In this document: in pieces, positions 56,678 through 64,000 of the stretch
Position numbering within the stretch: the first letter of the stretch is position 1
Layout: each line of letters starts with the position of its first letter
Origin: Roseibium aggregatum
GTDB taxonomy: Bacteria; Pseudomonadota; Alphaproteobacteria; Rhizobiales; Stappiaceae
Assembly: GCF_017309185.1 (NCBI RefSeq)
Contig: NZ_JAEKJZ010000005.1
Coordinates: 124,001 to 188,000, forward strand
Direction of reading: 5' to 3'
DNA length: 64,000 nucleotides
Made by a program: the position numbers and the translations under genes
The notes under the pieces: generated by a model
Databases searched by the model: none
The model's input: the letters and a program-made list of their open reading frames with translations, nothing else
What the model was told of the DNA's origin: nothing

Positions 56678-57880
56678 ATGATGAGCGCAGTTGAACCGCA
56701 AAGTCCGGCAGGCGAGCCGAAGGCCGCCGGGGCCGGACAATCCAAGGACGGGGAAGACCCGCAAGAGACGAAGCCGCAGCGATCTGCGGCCTTTCTGGAA
56801 AATCTCAAACGCATCCTGCGCTTGGGCCGGCAGTCTTCGTCGCTGCGTGAAAATCTCGAGGACGAACTGGCGCGCGAAGGCAGCGGGGATGCGGCTTTTT
56901 CGCCCGAAGAACGTCTGCTCCTCGGCAATATTCTGCGTCTGCGAGAACTTCGCGTCGACGATGTGATGATCCCGCGTGCGGATATCGACGCGGTCGATCA
57001 GGATACCAGCCTGAGCCGGGTGATGGAGCTCTTTCAAAAGAGCGGCCATTCCCGTATGCCGGTCTATGAAGACACGCTGGACGATCCGCGCGGTCTCATC
57101 CACATCAAGGATCTGATGACCTATATTGCCGGACGCGGAGCCGAACCGTGTCACGAGACTGCCGAGGGCGGCCTGCCCTGCGCCAATGGGGAAGACGCTG
57201 GCGGGGCGGAGGGGTCCGGCGCGTCTCAAGGGCACAACACACAGGTTCTGGACCTGTCGTGCGTCGATTTGTCCGTGACCCTCAAACAGACCGATTTGAT
57301 GCGCCAGCTGCTGTTTGTCCCACCGTCCATGCCGGCCACGGACCTGATGGCGAAGATGCAGGCGAGCCGCACTCAGATGGCGCTGGTGATCGATGAATAT
57401 GGCGGCACGGATGGGCTGGTGTCGCTTGAAGATCTTGTCGAGGAAGTTGTCGGCGACATCGAGGACGAGCACGACGAGGACGAGGAGGCCATGCTGGCCG
57501 CTGCCGGCGACGGCCTTTGGATCGCCGATCCGCGCCTGCCTCTGGAAGACCTTGACGACGCGCTGGGAACAAGCCTGACGGACGGTGAAATTTCCGAGGA
57601 CGTCGATACCCTGGGCGGCCTGCTTTACGTCTCGGTTGGACGCGTTCCCGTACGCGGCGAACTGTTGTTCGTTCCCGAGGAAGTGCCTGGTTTTGAGTTC
57701 GAGGTGATGGACGCCGATCCGAGACGGATCAAGCGCCTGAAGATCCGCCGCCGCCGCGCCGATATGCGGCCTCAGGAGCTGCGCCGGCGGCCCAAGCGCA
57801 CGGATGCGGCCTCGAATGACGGTGCACAAGCTCTCGAAGGCGAGACAAGCCCGGCGGCCGCCGCAGCGGCGAAACCCTGA
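56678..57880 (+). CDS. CBS-domain hemolysin family protein (CorC/YbeX)
   Basis: Cytoplasmic protein of 400 residues with two CBS domains (about 90-145 and 200-255) and a C-terminal CorC/HlyC domain (about 270-355). The first CBS domain begins VDDVMIPRADIDAVDQD and the second LLFVPPSMPATDLMAKM. Between them a stretch of about 45 residues rich in Gly, Ala and Glu (AEPCHETAEGGLPCANGEDA) enlarges the usual spacing. There is no DUF21 membrane domain. By family it is linked to magnesium and cobalt homeostasis. The start may be ATG 56678 or 56681; no clear ribosome site. Confidence 0.9.
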   Translation: MMSAVEPQSPAGEPKAAGAGQSKDGEDPQETKPQRSAAFLENLKRILRLGRQSSSLRENLEDELAREGSGDAAFSPEERLLLGNILRLRELRVDDVMIPRADIDAVDQDTSLSRVMELFQKSGHSRMPVYEDTLDDPRGLIHIKDLMTYIAGRGAEPCHETAEGGLPCANGEDAGGAEGSGASQGHNTQVLDLSCVDLSVTLKQTDLMRQLLFVPPSMPATDLMAKMQASRTQMALVIDEYGGTDGLVSLEDLVEEVVGDIEDEHDEDEEAMLAAAGDGLWIADPRLPLEDLDDALGTSLTDGEISEDVDTLGGLLYVSVGRVPVRGELLFVPEEVPGFEFEVMDADPRRIKRLKIRRRRADMRPQELRRRPKRTDAASNDGAQALEGETSPAAAAAAKP

Positions 57881-57982
57881 GAGCGTCGGTCCGTTTCGAG
57901 GTTCGGCCGATCCAAAAAAGTTAGAGCGGCCTGCCCGGGTTCGCTAGGATGCAGGGCATTCTAGCTGGAGATTCGGTCTTTC

Positions 57983-59599
57983 ATGCATTGGTTGTCTCAG
58001 CGGCTGGCTGTCCTGCCGAACATATGCCTGCTCGCCTGGGGCTGGCAGCGCCGCTTCTTGTGTGTCCTCGCCGGCGCGGTCTCGGCATTTGCCCTGCCGC
58101 CCTATGATTTCAGCCTGGTCCTTCTTGTGACCTTTCCCTGCTTTGTCTGGTTGCTCGACGGTGCTCTGGAGCCGGGACCGGGTAAAGTGGCCGGGCGGGC
58201 GCGCACCGGTTTCGCGCTCGGCTGGATGTTCGGCTTCGGCTATTTCCTCTCCGGATTGTGGTGGATCGGGTCAGCGTTTCTGGTCGAGGCGGAACGGTTC
58301 GCCTGGCTGATGCCCTTCGCCGTTCTTGCGATGCCGGTGGGACTTGCCCTGTTCACCGGACTTGGGGCCGCGCTCGCCGCGGCATTGTGGACCGGCCGTT
58401 TTCGGCGGGTGCTGCTCCTTGCGGCCTGTCTGACGTTGGCGGACTGGGTACGGGGGCACGTTCTGACCGGGTTCCCCTGGAACGCCTTCGGATACGGTGT
58501 CTCCGGCAGCCTGACGTTGTCCCAATCAGCGAGCCTTGTCGGCCTTTACGGGCTGACCTTTCTCGTCGTGGCGATCGCTGCCGCGCCGGCCGTGCTCGCC
58601 GACGCCCGGCCGTTGGGCAGGCGCCTTGCGGCCGTGAGCCTGGCCGGGATCGCGCTGGTCGCCATCGCCGGATTTGGCACGCTTCGGCTCTGGATGACCG
58701 ACACCGGAGAAGAGGAACTTGATATCCGGATCGTTCAACCGGCCATCGACCAGAAGGACAAATGGCGCCCCGAGCTCCGTGGCGAGATTTTCGGAACGTA
58801 TCTGAGCATGACGGAAGCCGCGCTTGGCGGACGCGCGCGCGTCGGTCAGCAGCGATTGGTGATCTGGCCTGAATCGTCGATCCCCTTCCTGCTCACCCAG
58901 GAGCCGGGAGCGCTTTTCAGGATCGGCAAGGCGCTCGGCAGCAAAACCGAACTTGTCACCGGCGCGGTCCGGGCGGAACCGGCGCCGGACGGCCCGGACT
59001 ATTTCAACAGCGTCTACCTGATCGGCAACGATGGAACGGTCCGGGGAATTTACGACAAGGTCCGGCTTGTTCCCTTTGGAGAATTCGTCCCCTTTCAGTC
59101 CCTTCTGGAGTGGGTCGGGATCACCAATCTGGCAGGACCGATCGAGGGGTTCGAAGCGGGGTATCAGCAGCGGGTGCTATCGACGGCGGGCGGTTTCGGT
59201 TTCCTGCCGATGATTTGCTACGAGGCCATTTATCCGGGTGTGTCTTCCGCAAGTTCTCAGCCTGCGACATTTCTACTCAATGTGACGAACGATGCATGGT
59301 TCGGCCGCACGCCGGGGCCTTATCAGCACTTTGCCCAGGCCCGACTGCGTTCGATCGAAACAGGACTGCCGTTGATTCGGGCCGCCAATACCGGAATTTC
59401 GGCGATTGTCGACGGCAGAGGCGAAATCATCGAACAGCTGACGATCTTCGAAAAGGGGGTGATCGACGGCAGACTACCAAAAAGAATTGACGCAACTATC
59501 TATGCGGAATTTGGCGATATTCCAGCGGTCTTATGCTCGATTGCACTCGTAATTTTTATAATCATCTCGCAATACAACCCGGGTTCGCGTCTAGATTGA
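57983..59599 (+). CDS. lnt: Apolipoprotein N-acyltransferase
   Basis: Adds the third acyl chain to the N-terminal cysteine of lipoproteins at the inner membrane. The 538-residue protein has several N-terminal helices (about 20-235) and a periplasmic nitrilase-like domain (about 245-515). Catalytic residues are visible: the glutamate in WPESSIPF, the lysine in KVRLVPFGEFVPF and the cysteine in MICYEAIYPG. A final hydrophobic segment (about 510-530) is present. It completes the phoH-ybeY-corC-lnt cluster. Confidence 0.96.
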   Translation: MHWLSQRLAVLPNICLLAWGWQRRFLCVLAGAVSAFALPPYDFSLVLLVTFPCFVWLLDGALEPGPGKVAGRARTGFALGWMFGFGYFLSGLWWIGSAFLVEAERFAWLMPFAVLAMPVGLALFTGLGAALAAALWTGRFRRVLLLAACLTLADWVRGHVLTGFPWNAFGYGVSGSLTLSQSASLVGLYGLTFLVVAIAAAPAVLADARPLGRRLAAVSLAGIALVAIAGFGTLRLWMTDTGEEELDIRIVQPAIDQKDKWRPELRGEIFGTYLSMTEAALGGRARVGQQRLVIWPESSIPFLLTQEPGALFRIGKALGSKTELVTGAVRAEPAPDGPDYFNSVYLIGNDGTVRGIYDKVRLVPFGEFVPFQSLLEWVGITNLAGPIEGFEAGYQQRVLSTAGGFGFLPMICYEAIYPGVSSASSQPATFLLNVTNDAWFGRTPGPYQHFAQARLRSIETGLPLIRAANTGISAIVDGRGEIIEQLTIFEKGVIDGRLPKRIDATIYAEFGDIPAVLCSIALVIFIIISQYNPGSRLD

Positions 59600-59793
59600 T
59601 AAAATTTGTTTGAGTTGAATGAAAAAAGTGTGATACAACCGTGAAACAGTCGATTGAAGGCTGACATATGTACAAGTGAAGGGTTGCGGGCACGCTTCAT
59701 CCTCTCGGCGCTATTGTGGGATGGCATCTGGGGAGCTTGTGCAGGTGAAAACGCGCGCAACAAGCGCATCAAGAAAAAGAAAGTTTGACGCAG

Positions 59794-60198
59794 ATGCCCA
59801 GTAAGAAATCACCTAATCCTATCGATATTCATGTCGGAAGCCGGGTCCGTCTCCGGCGCATGATGCTTGGAATGAGCCAGGAAAAGCTGGGGGAGAGCCT
59901 CGGGATCACCTTTCAGCAGATCCAGAAATATGAAAAGGGCACCAACCGGATCGGTGCCAGCCGTCTGCAGCACATTGCGACAATTCTGAAGGTGCCGGTT
60001 TCTTTCTTTTTCGAAGATGCCCCGGGTACTCCCGAGGAAGCAGAGGGTTTCGGAGAAACCCAGCCGACCTCCTATGTCGTCGATTTCCTTTCGTCTTCGG
60101 AAGGTCTTTCCCTGAACAAGGCCTTTGTCCGGATCGAGGACCCGAAAGTCCGCCGCCGGATCGTCGATCTGGTCCGGTCACTGGCCGGAGACGACTAA
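59794..60198 (+). CDS. XRE family helix-turn-helix regulator
   Basis: DNA-binding protein of about 134 residues. The N-terminal Cro/CI helix-turn-helix is VGSRVRLRRMMLGMSQEKLGESLGITFQQIQKYEKG (about 16-51, cited in part), followed by a variable C-terminal region. Such single-domain regulators are conserved just ahead of metK in Hyphomicrobiales and have been linked to quorum sensing and biofilm traits in some species (PraR-like). The start is ATG 59794, with an in-frame TTG at 59785 possible. The 185-base upstream gap may hold its promoter. Confidence 0.88.
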   Translation: MPSKKSPNPIDIHVGSRVRLRRMMLGMSQEKLGESLGITFQQIQKYEKGTNRIGASRLQHIATILKVPVSFFFEDAPGTPEEAEGFGETQPTSYVVDFLSSSEGLSLNKAFVRIEDPKVRRRIVDLVRSLAGDD

Positions 60199-60412
60199 TC
60201 GTCCGGATGTCCGGCCGGACCGGGTGTGCATCCGGAAGCCATAGAATTCAAATGTGTTAGGGCGTCCGCTTCGCGTTCCGCAGAATGCGGGGTGGCCCAA
60301 CAAAATTTCCTCTCATGCTTGACGTGGCGAAAAACTTCTAAGATTGATGCTCGCGAAGCGGCGAACCTGTTTGCCGCTTCTATCTTATTCATTCCCAGAA
60401 GGACGATCGCCA

Positions 60413-61585
60413 ATGGCACGTCAGAATTACCTGTTTACTTCCGAGTCCGTGTCTGAAGGACATCCGGACAAAGTCTGCGACCGCATTTCCGATGCTGTCG
60501 TGGATGCCTATCTGAAAGAAATGCCGGAAGCCCGGGTGGCTTGCGAAACGCTTGCGACCACCAACCGCATCGTCATCGCCGGCGAAACCCGCGGTCCCGC
60601 GACCATCACCAATGACTATATCGCCCATCTTGCACGCATGGCCGTGCGGGACATCGGCTACGAGCAGGACGGCTTTCATTGGGAAAACTGTGATGTTTCC
60701 GTCCACCTGCACGCCCAGTCCGCGCATATCGCGCAGGGCGTCGATGCCGCGGGCAACAAGGATGAAGGCGCCGGAGACCAGGGCATCATGTTCGGTTACG
60801 CGTGCCGTGAAACCGAGGAGCTGATGCCAGCTCCGATCCTCTACTCCCACAAGATTCTCCACCTTCTGGCCCAGGCCCGTAAATCCGGCAAGGAGCCGGT
60901 GCTTGGCCCGGACGCCAAGAGCCAGGTGACGGTCCGCTACGAGAACGGCAAGCCGGTCGGGGCAACCTCCATCGTCCTGTCGACCCAGCATCTCGACCCG
61001 GCTCTGACGTCGGAAGGAATTCGCGAGATCGTCGAACCCTACATTCGGTCGGCTCTCCCGGAAGGCTGGATCACCGGAGAAACCGTCTGGCACGTCAATC
61101 CGACCGGCGCCTTTGTGATCGGCGGACCGGACGGCGATGCCGGCCTGACGGGCCGCAAGATCATCGTCGATACCTACGGTGGCGCGGCCCCCCATGGCGG
61201 CGGTGCGTTTTCCGGAAAGGATCCCACCAAGGTGGACCGCTCCGCAGCTTATGCCGCGCGCTATCTGGCGAAGAACGTCGTGGCCGCGGATCTTGCAGAC
61301 CGCTGCACGATTCAGCTCTCTTACGCGATCGGCGTTTCCGACCCCCTGTCCGTCTATGTCAACCTGCATGAGACCGGACGTTGCGACGAAGCGAAACTGG
61401 AGACGGCGCTTCGGGAAGTCATGGGGCTCAGCCCGCGCGGCATTCGCGAGCATCTGAAGCTCAACAATCCGATCTACGAACGCACCGCTGCTTACGGCCA
61501 TTTCGGCCGCCAGCCGGACGAGGACGGTGGCTTTTCCTGGGAAAAGACCGACCTGATCGACGAACTGCGTTCGCTCGCAGGCTAA
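60413..61585 (+). CDS. metK: S-adenosylmethionine synthase
   Basis: Makes SAM from methionine and ATP. The 390-residue protein begins [20 protein letters not shown] with the ATP-loop histidine; [12 protein letters not shown] (about 120-131) and [19 protein letters not shown] (cited in part, about 262-280) are signature blocks. AAGGA precedes the ATG by about 9 bases. It ends at a strong terminator. The upstream 214 bases may carry a promoter around TTGACG (60321-60326); no known SAM riboswitch was recognised there. Confidence 0.98.
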   Translation: MARQNYLFTSESVSEGHPDKVCDRISDAVVDAYLKEMPEARVACETLATTNRIVIAGETRGPATITNDYIAHLARMAVRDIGYEQDGFHWENCDVSVHLHAQSAHIAQGVDAAGNKDEGAGDQGIMFGYACRETEELMPAPILYSHKILHLLAQARKSGKEPVLGPDAKSQVTVRYENGKPVGATSIVLSTQHLDPALTSEGIREIVEPYIRSALPEGWITGETVWHVNPTGAFVIGGPDGDAGLTGRKIIVDTYGGAAPHGGGAFSGKDPTKVDRSAAYAARYLAKNVVAADLADRCTIQLSYAIGVSDPLSVYVNLHETGRCDEAKLETALREVMGLSPRGIREHLKLNNPIYERTAAYGHFGRQPDEDGGFSWEKTDLIDELRSLAG

Positions 61586-61610
61586 GCGTCAGGGTTCATA
61601 AAGAGACAAG

Positions 61611-61642
61611 GATCGCCGGCTCAAAGCCGGCGATCTGTTTTT
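61611..61642 (+). terminator. Rho-independent terminator of metK
   Basis: GATCGCCGGCT-CAA-AGCCGGCGATC followed by TGTTTTT: a perfect 11-base stem with a T-tract, 26 bases after the metK stop codon. Confidence 0.9.
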
Positions 61643-61662
61643 AATACCGAGCGGTACAAATC

Positions 61663-62349
61663 ATGACCGACCGTTACGAAGGCTCCTTCTTCGGCCGCCG
61701 CAAGGGCAAACCGCTCAGTCCGCGCCGCGAAGCGCTGATGGAAAGCGAACTGCCGCGTCTGGCGCTTGACTTGAGCGTGCCGGCGCCTGCGGACCTCCGG
61801 GACCTGTTTGAAGGGGATGTGAATGAGGTCTGCCTGGAAGTCGGTTTCGGCGGCGGCGAGCATCTTCTTCACCGTGCGCGCACCGAGCCTCAGACCGGTT
61901 TCATCGGCGTGGAGCCCTTTGTCGGGAGCATGGCCAAAGCCGTGACCGCCATTACCGGCGAGGGACTGAAAAACGTCCGTCTTTACGACGACGACGCGGT
62001 CAACGTCCTGGATTGGCTGCCGGAGGCCTCGCTCGATCTGGCCTACCAGCTTTACCCCGATCCCTGGCCGAAAAAACGTCACTGGAAGCGCCGCTTCATC
62101 AACGCGCAGAATCTTTCCCGCTATGCCCGGGCGCTCAAGCCGGGCTCCGAATTCCGCTTTGCCAGCGATATCGACACCTATATCGACTGGACCCTGCGCC
62201 ACTGCCGCGATCACCCGGCGTTCGAATGGACTGCGGAAACCGCGGGGGACTGGAAAAATCCCTGGCAAGGCTGGCCCGGCACACGTTACGAGGCGAAGGC
62301 GGTCCGCGAGGGACGCACCGGCCGCTACCTCACATTCCGACGGGCTTAG
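61663..62349 (+). CDS. trmB: tRNA (guanine-N7-)-methyltransferase TrmB
   Basis: Methylates guanine 46 in tRNA variable loops. The 228-residue protein has SAM motif [13 protein letters not shown] (about 55-67) and the TrmB signature [15 protein letters not shown] (about 129-143, with RRF). It follows the metK terminator by 20 bases. A short [17 protein letters not shown]-terminus is typical of alphaproteobacterial TrmB. Confidence 0.96.
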   Translation: MTDRYEGSFFGRRKGKPLSPRREALMESELPRLALDLSVPAPADLRDLFEGDVNEVCLEVGFGGGEHLLHRARTEPQTGFIGVEPFVGSMAKAVTAITGEGLKNVRLYDDDAVNVLDWLPEASLDLAYQLYPDPWPKKRHWKRRFINAQNLSRYARALKPGSEFRFASDIDTYIDWTLRHCRDHPAFEWTAETAGDWKNPWQGWPGTRYEAKAVREGRTGRYLTFRRA

Positions 62350-62710
62350 AACCAACGCCCGCGGTCTGTTGCAACTTCTTTGAGGGATTCGGACACCGCC
62401 CCTTGCAATTCGGGCGGCTTTGGCGTTATACAGCCCATGTTTCACCTCAAACGGCTTATCTGAGCATTTGAGAGTGGGCCCGCCGGGGACCCGCTCTTTT
62501 TCGTTTAGCTAAAGGCCGGAAACGAATGAAGACGAGCAAGGGCTGCCCTATGTAAACCGACAATCAGGCGTGTCTGATGCTCAAGATCAATGGATCTCCG
62601 GCGGCCCTTGCGGGCTTGCGGAGATGGATCGCTTTGGAGATTGAAGAGACCTGGCATTCGTTTGAACGCCGGTGTCTCTCGGGCCGCAAGGCCTGAAACA
62701 GGAGCCAGGT
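62350..62710. other. Intergenic region between trmB and rimP
   Basis: Gap of 361 bases with the terminator at 62472-62501 and probably the rimP-nusA promoter downstream of it. No gene or known RNA recognised. A longer rimP frame is open from 62672. Confidence 0.5.
62472..62501 (+). terminator. Terminator-like hairpin downstream of trmB
   Basis: GAGTGGG and CCCGCTC pair (one G-T) around an 11-base loop, followed by TTTTT. It lies 122 bases past trmB, so it may end trmB or a short leader transcript. Confidence 0.65.
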
Positions 62711-63304
62711 GTGAGCGCACACGAACCTAGAATTGTCACGGAACAGGGACTGGACGCCCGCGTTGCTGCAATTGTGGAGCCGGTGATCGAAGATCTCGGC
62801 TATCGTCTGGTGCGTACCAGGATCAGCGCGGCCAACGGCTGCACGCTGCAGATCATGGCCGAGCGACCCGACGGAACGATGACGGTGGAGGACTGCGAAA
62901 CCGTCAGCCGCGCCGTCTCGCCTGCTCTCGACGTCGAGGACCCGATCAACCGGGCCTACCATCTGGAAATTTCTTCGCCGGGTATCGACCGTCCGCTGGT
63001 GCGGGCCGGCGACTTCGAGCGTTGGGCCGGGCACGAGCTCAAGGTGGACATGGCGGTCATGCAAAACGGCCGCAAACGCTTTCGCGGAACGCTGCTCGGC
63101 ACGGAACAGGGTGTGGCGAATATCCGTTTGCCCGACGTAAAGGAAGGCGAGCCCGATACGGTTGCGCTTCCTTTGGAGGACATCGGCGAAGCCAAGCTGG
63201 TGCTGACCGACGACTTGATTACCGCAGCTCTTCAGGCCGAAAAGGCGGCACTCGCCGCGCGCGGTCGCGACGGGGAGCTGACACAGGATAACACGCCCAA
63301 CTAG
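62711..63304 (+). CDS. rimP: Ribosome maturation factor RimP
   Basis: Assembly factor for the 30S subunit. Of 197 residues, the N-terminal domain has [19 protein letters not shown] (about 22-40) and the signature [24 protein letters not shown] (cited in part); the C-terminal SH3-like part follows. GTG 62711 is chosen because GGAG stands 6 bases ahead; the upstream ATG at 62672 has no ribosome site. nusA follows 78 bases later, in the conserved rimP-nusA order. Confidence 0.95.
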   Translation: MSAHEPRIVTEQGLDARVAAIVEPVIEDLGYRLVRTRISAANGCTLQIMAERPDGTMTVEDCETVSRAVSPALDVEDPINRAYHLEISSPGIDRPLVRAGDFERWAGHELKVDMAVMQNGRKRFRGTLLGTEQGVANIRLPDVKEGEPDTVALPLEDIGEAKLVLTDDLITAALQAEKAALAARGRDGELTQDNTPN

Positions 63305-63382
63305 GCCCGGGGCCTGGAGGCAAGGACGAAACGCGCCCGACAGGGCATCCGGCTCGGATAAAGGGCGCAAGAGGAGTGGAAT

Positions 63383-64000
63383 ATGGCAATCAGCGCGAAC
63401 CGGCTGGAGCTGCTGCAAATCGCCGACGCGGTCGCACGGGAAAAATCGATCGACCGGATGATCGTCATCAACGCGATGGAAGATGCGATTCAGAAGGCGG
63501 CGCGCTCCCGCTATGGAACCGAGACGGAAGTCCGCGCGGAGATCAATCCGAAAACCGGAGAGATCCGTCTGCAGCGCCTGCTTCAGGTCGTTGAAGCGGT
63601 CGAGAATGTCTCCACCGAGATTTCGCTGGCCGACGCCCAGGCCCGCAACCCGGAAGCCAGCCTCGGCGACTTCATTGCCGAGCCGCTGCCGCCGCTCGAC
63701 TTCGGCCGGATCGCGGCCCAGTCCGCCAAGCAGGTCATTGTGCAGAAGGTGCGCGAAGCCGAGCGCGACCGCCAGTATGAGGAATTCAAGGATCGTGTCG
63801 GCGAAGTCATCAACGGCGTCGTCAAGCGGGCCGAATACGGCAACGTCATCGTCGATCTCGGCCGGGGCGAGGGCATTGTCCGCCGCGACGAGCTGATCCC
63901 GCGCGAAATCTTCCGCACCGGTGACCGTATTCGCGCCATCATCTATGATGTCCGCCGCGAACAGCGCGGTCCGCAGATCTTCCTGTCGCGCACCCATCCG
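63383..64000 (+). CDS. nusA: Transcription termination/antitermination protein NusA (3' end outside window)
   Basis: RNA polymerase-associated factor. The open frame runs from the ATG, with GAGGAG about 6 bases ahead, to the window edge: 206 codons without stop. Visible are the NusA N-terminal domain (ANRLELLQIADAVAREKSID, then DAIQKAARSRYG near 35-46) and the start of the S1 domain (VGEVINGVVKRAEYGNVIVDLGRG near 143-166, cited in part). About 330 residues including the KH domains are missing beyond base 64000. Confidence 0.96.
   Translation, partial: MAISANRLELLQIADAVAREKSIDRMIVINAMEDAIQKAARSRYGTETEVRAEINPKTGEIRLQRLLQVVEAVENVSTEISLADAQARNPEASLGDFIAEPLPPLDFGRIAAQSAKQVIVQKVREAERDRQYEEFKDRVGEVINGVVKRAEYGNVIVDLGRGEGIVRRDELIPREIFRTGDRIRAIIYDVRREQRGPQIFLSRTHP

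Noticed and set aside
60199..60412. SAM/SAH-type riboswitch ahead of metK
   Set aside because: A TGACGTGGC run near 60322 resembles part of the SAM/SAH consensus, but the CAACGGCTTCC stretch and pairing arms are absent. TTGACG may simply be a promoter element.

Overview
This window looks like chromosomal DNA of a GC-rich alphaproteobacterium, most plausibly a marine member of the Hyphomicrobiales close to Stappiaceae (Roseibium/Labrenzia/Stappia). The placement is inferred from gene content and order: hslV-GNAT-hslU, a Mur-type Fur without the usual CxxC, an Atu4866-family protein, an FeS-type (6-4) photolyase with the cysteine spacing of Agrobacterium PhrB, and dnaA lying near rpsT. No 16S rRNA or other direct taxonomic marker is present.

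Layout. 1-4800: 3' part of a periplasmic nitrate reductase operon (napA partial, napG, napH, napB, napC) and a small membrane protein. 5077-6339: convergent moeA for molybdenum cofactor, with an FNR/FixK-type box in its promoter region. 6900-11070: accessory genes, namely an Rrf2 regulator divergent from a flavoprotein/methyltransferase pair, then a LysR regulator divergent from an NTF2-like secreted protein and an Atu4866 protein. 11343-16479: tRNA-Arg(CCG), FeS photolyase, RlpA-like protein, GGDEF/EAL protein. 16496-25760 (all minus strand): a complete Has-like hemophore island, read in transcription order as ECF sigma factor, FecR anti-sigma, TonB-dependent receptor with signalling domain, HasA-like secreted protein with an RTX-type tail, type I secretion ABC transporter, membrane-fusion protein and heme oxygenase. 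26055-26241: a MITE-like palindromic element. 26311-34376: the replication cluster gyrB, recF, dnaN, dnaA plus a rhodanese and rpsT. 34554-44724: housekeeping genes (crotonase, mutM, ubiE, ubiB, alkB, dnaK, dnaJ, PmtA-like methyltransferase). 44948-46084: an orphan protein with a peptidoglycan-binding-like N-terminus. 46174-64000: hslVU, Nfu, tsaB-rimI-fur-plsC-miaB-phoH-ybeY-corC-lnt, an XRE regulator, metK, trmB, rimP and a partial nusA.

Most interesting region. The Has-like island combines sensing (sigma/anti-sigma/transducing receptor), export (type I secretion), capture (HasA-like protein) and a likely heme-degrading step (heme oxygenase 36 bases after the transporter genes). Yet the HasA-like protein contains no histidine, and the loop that carries the heme tyrosine in classical HasA appears to be missing. 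The receptor also has no histidine between its FRPP and NTDL motifs, where HasR places a heme ligand. A perfect 10-base inverted repeat containing TGA-N9-TCA, the RirA iron-responsive operator pattern, precedes the receptor gene. The system may use a different heme-binding mode or carry a different ligand.

No CRISPR array, complete insertion sequence, rRNA operon or prophage was seen.
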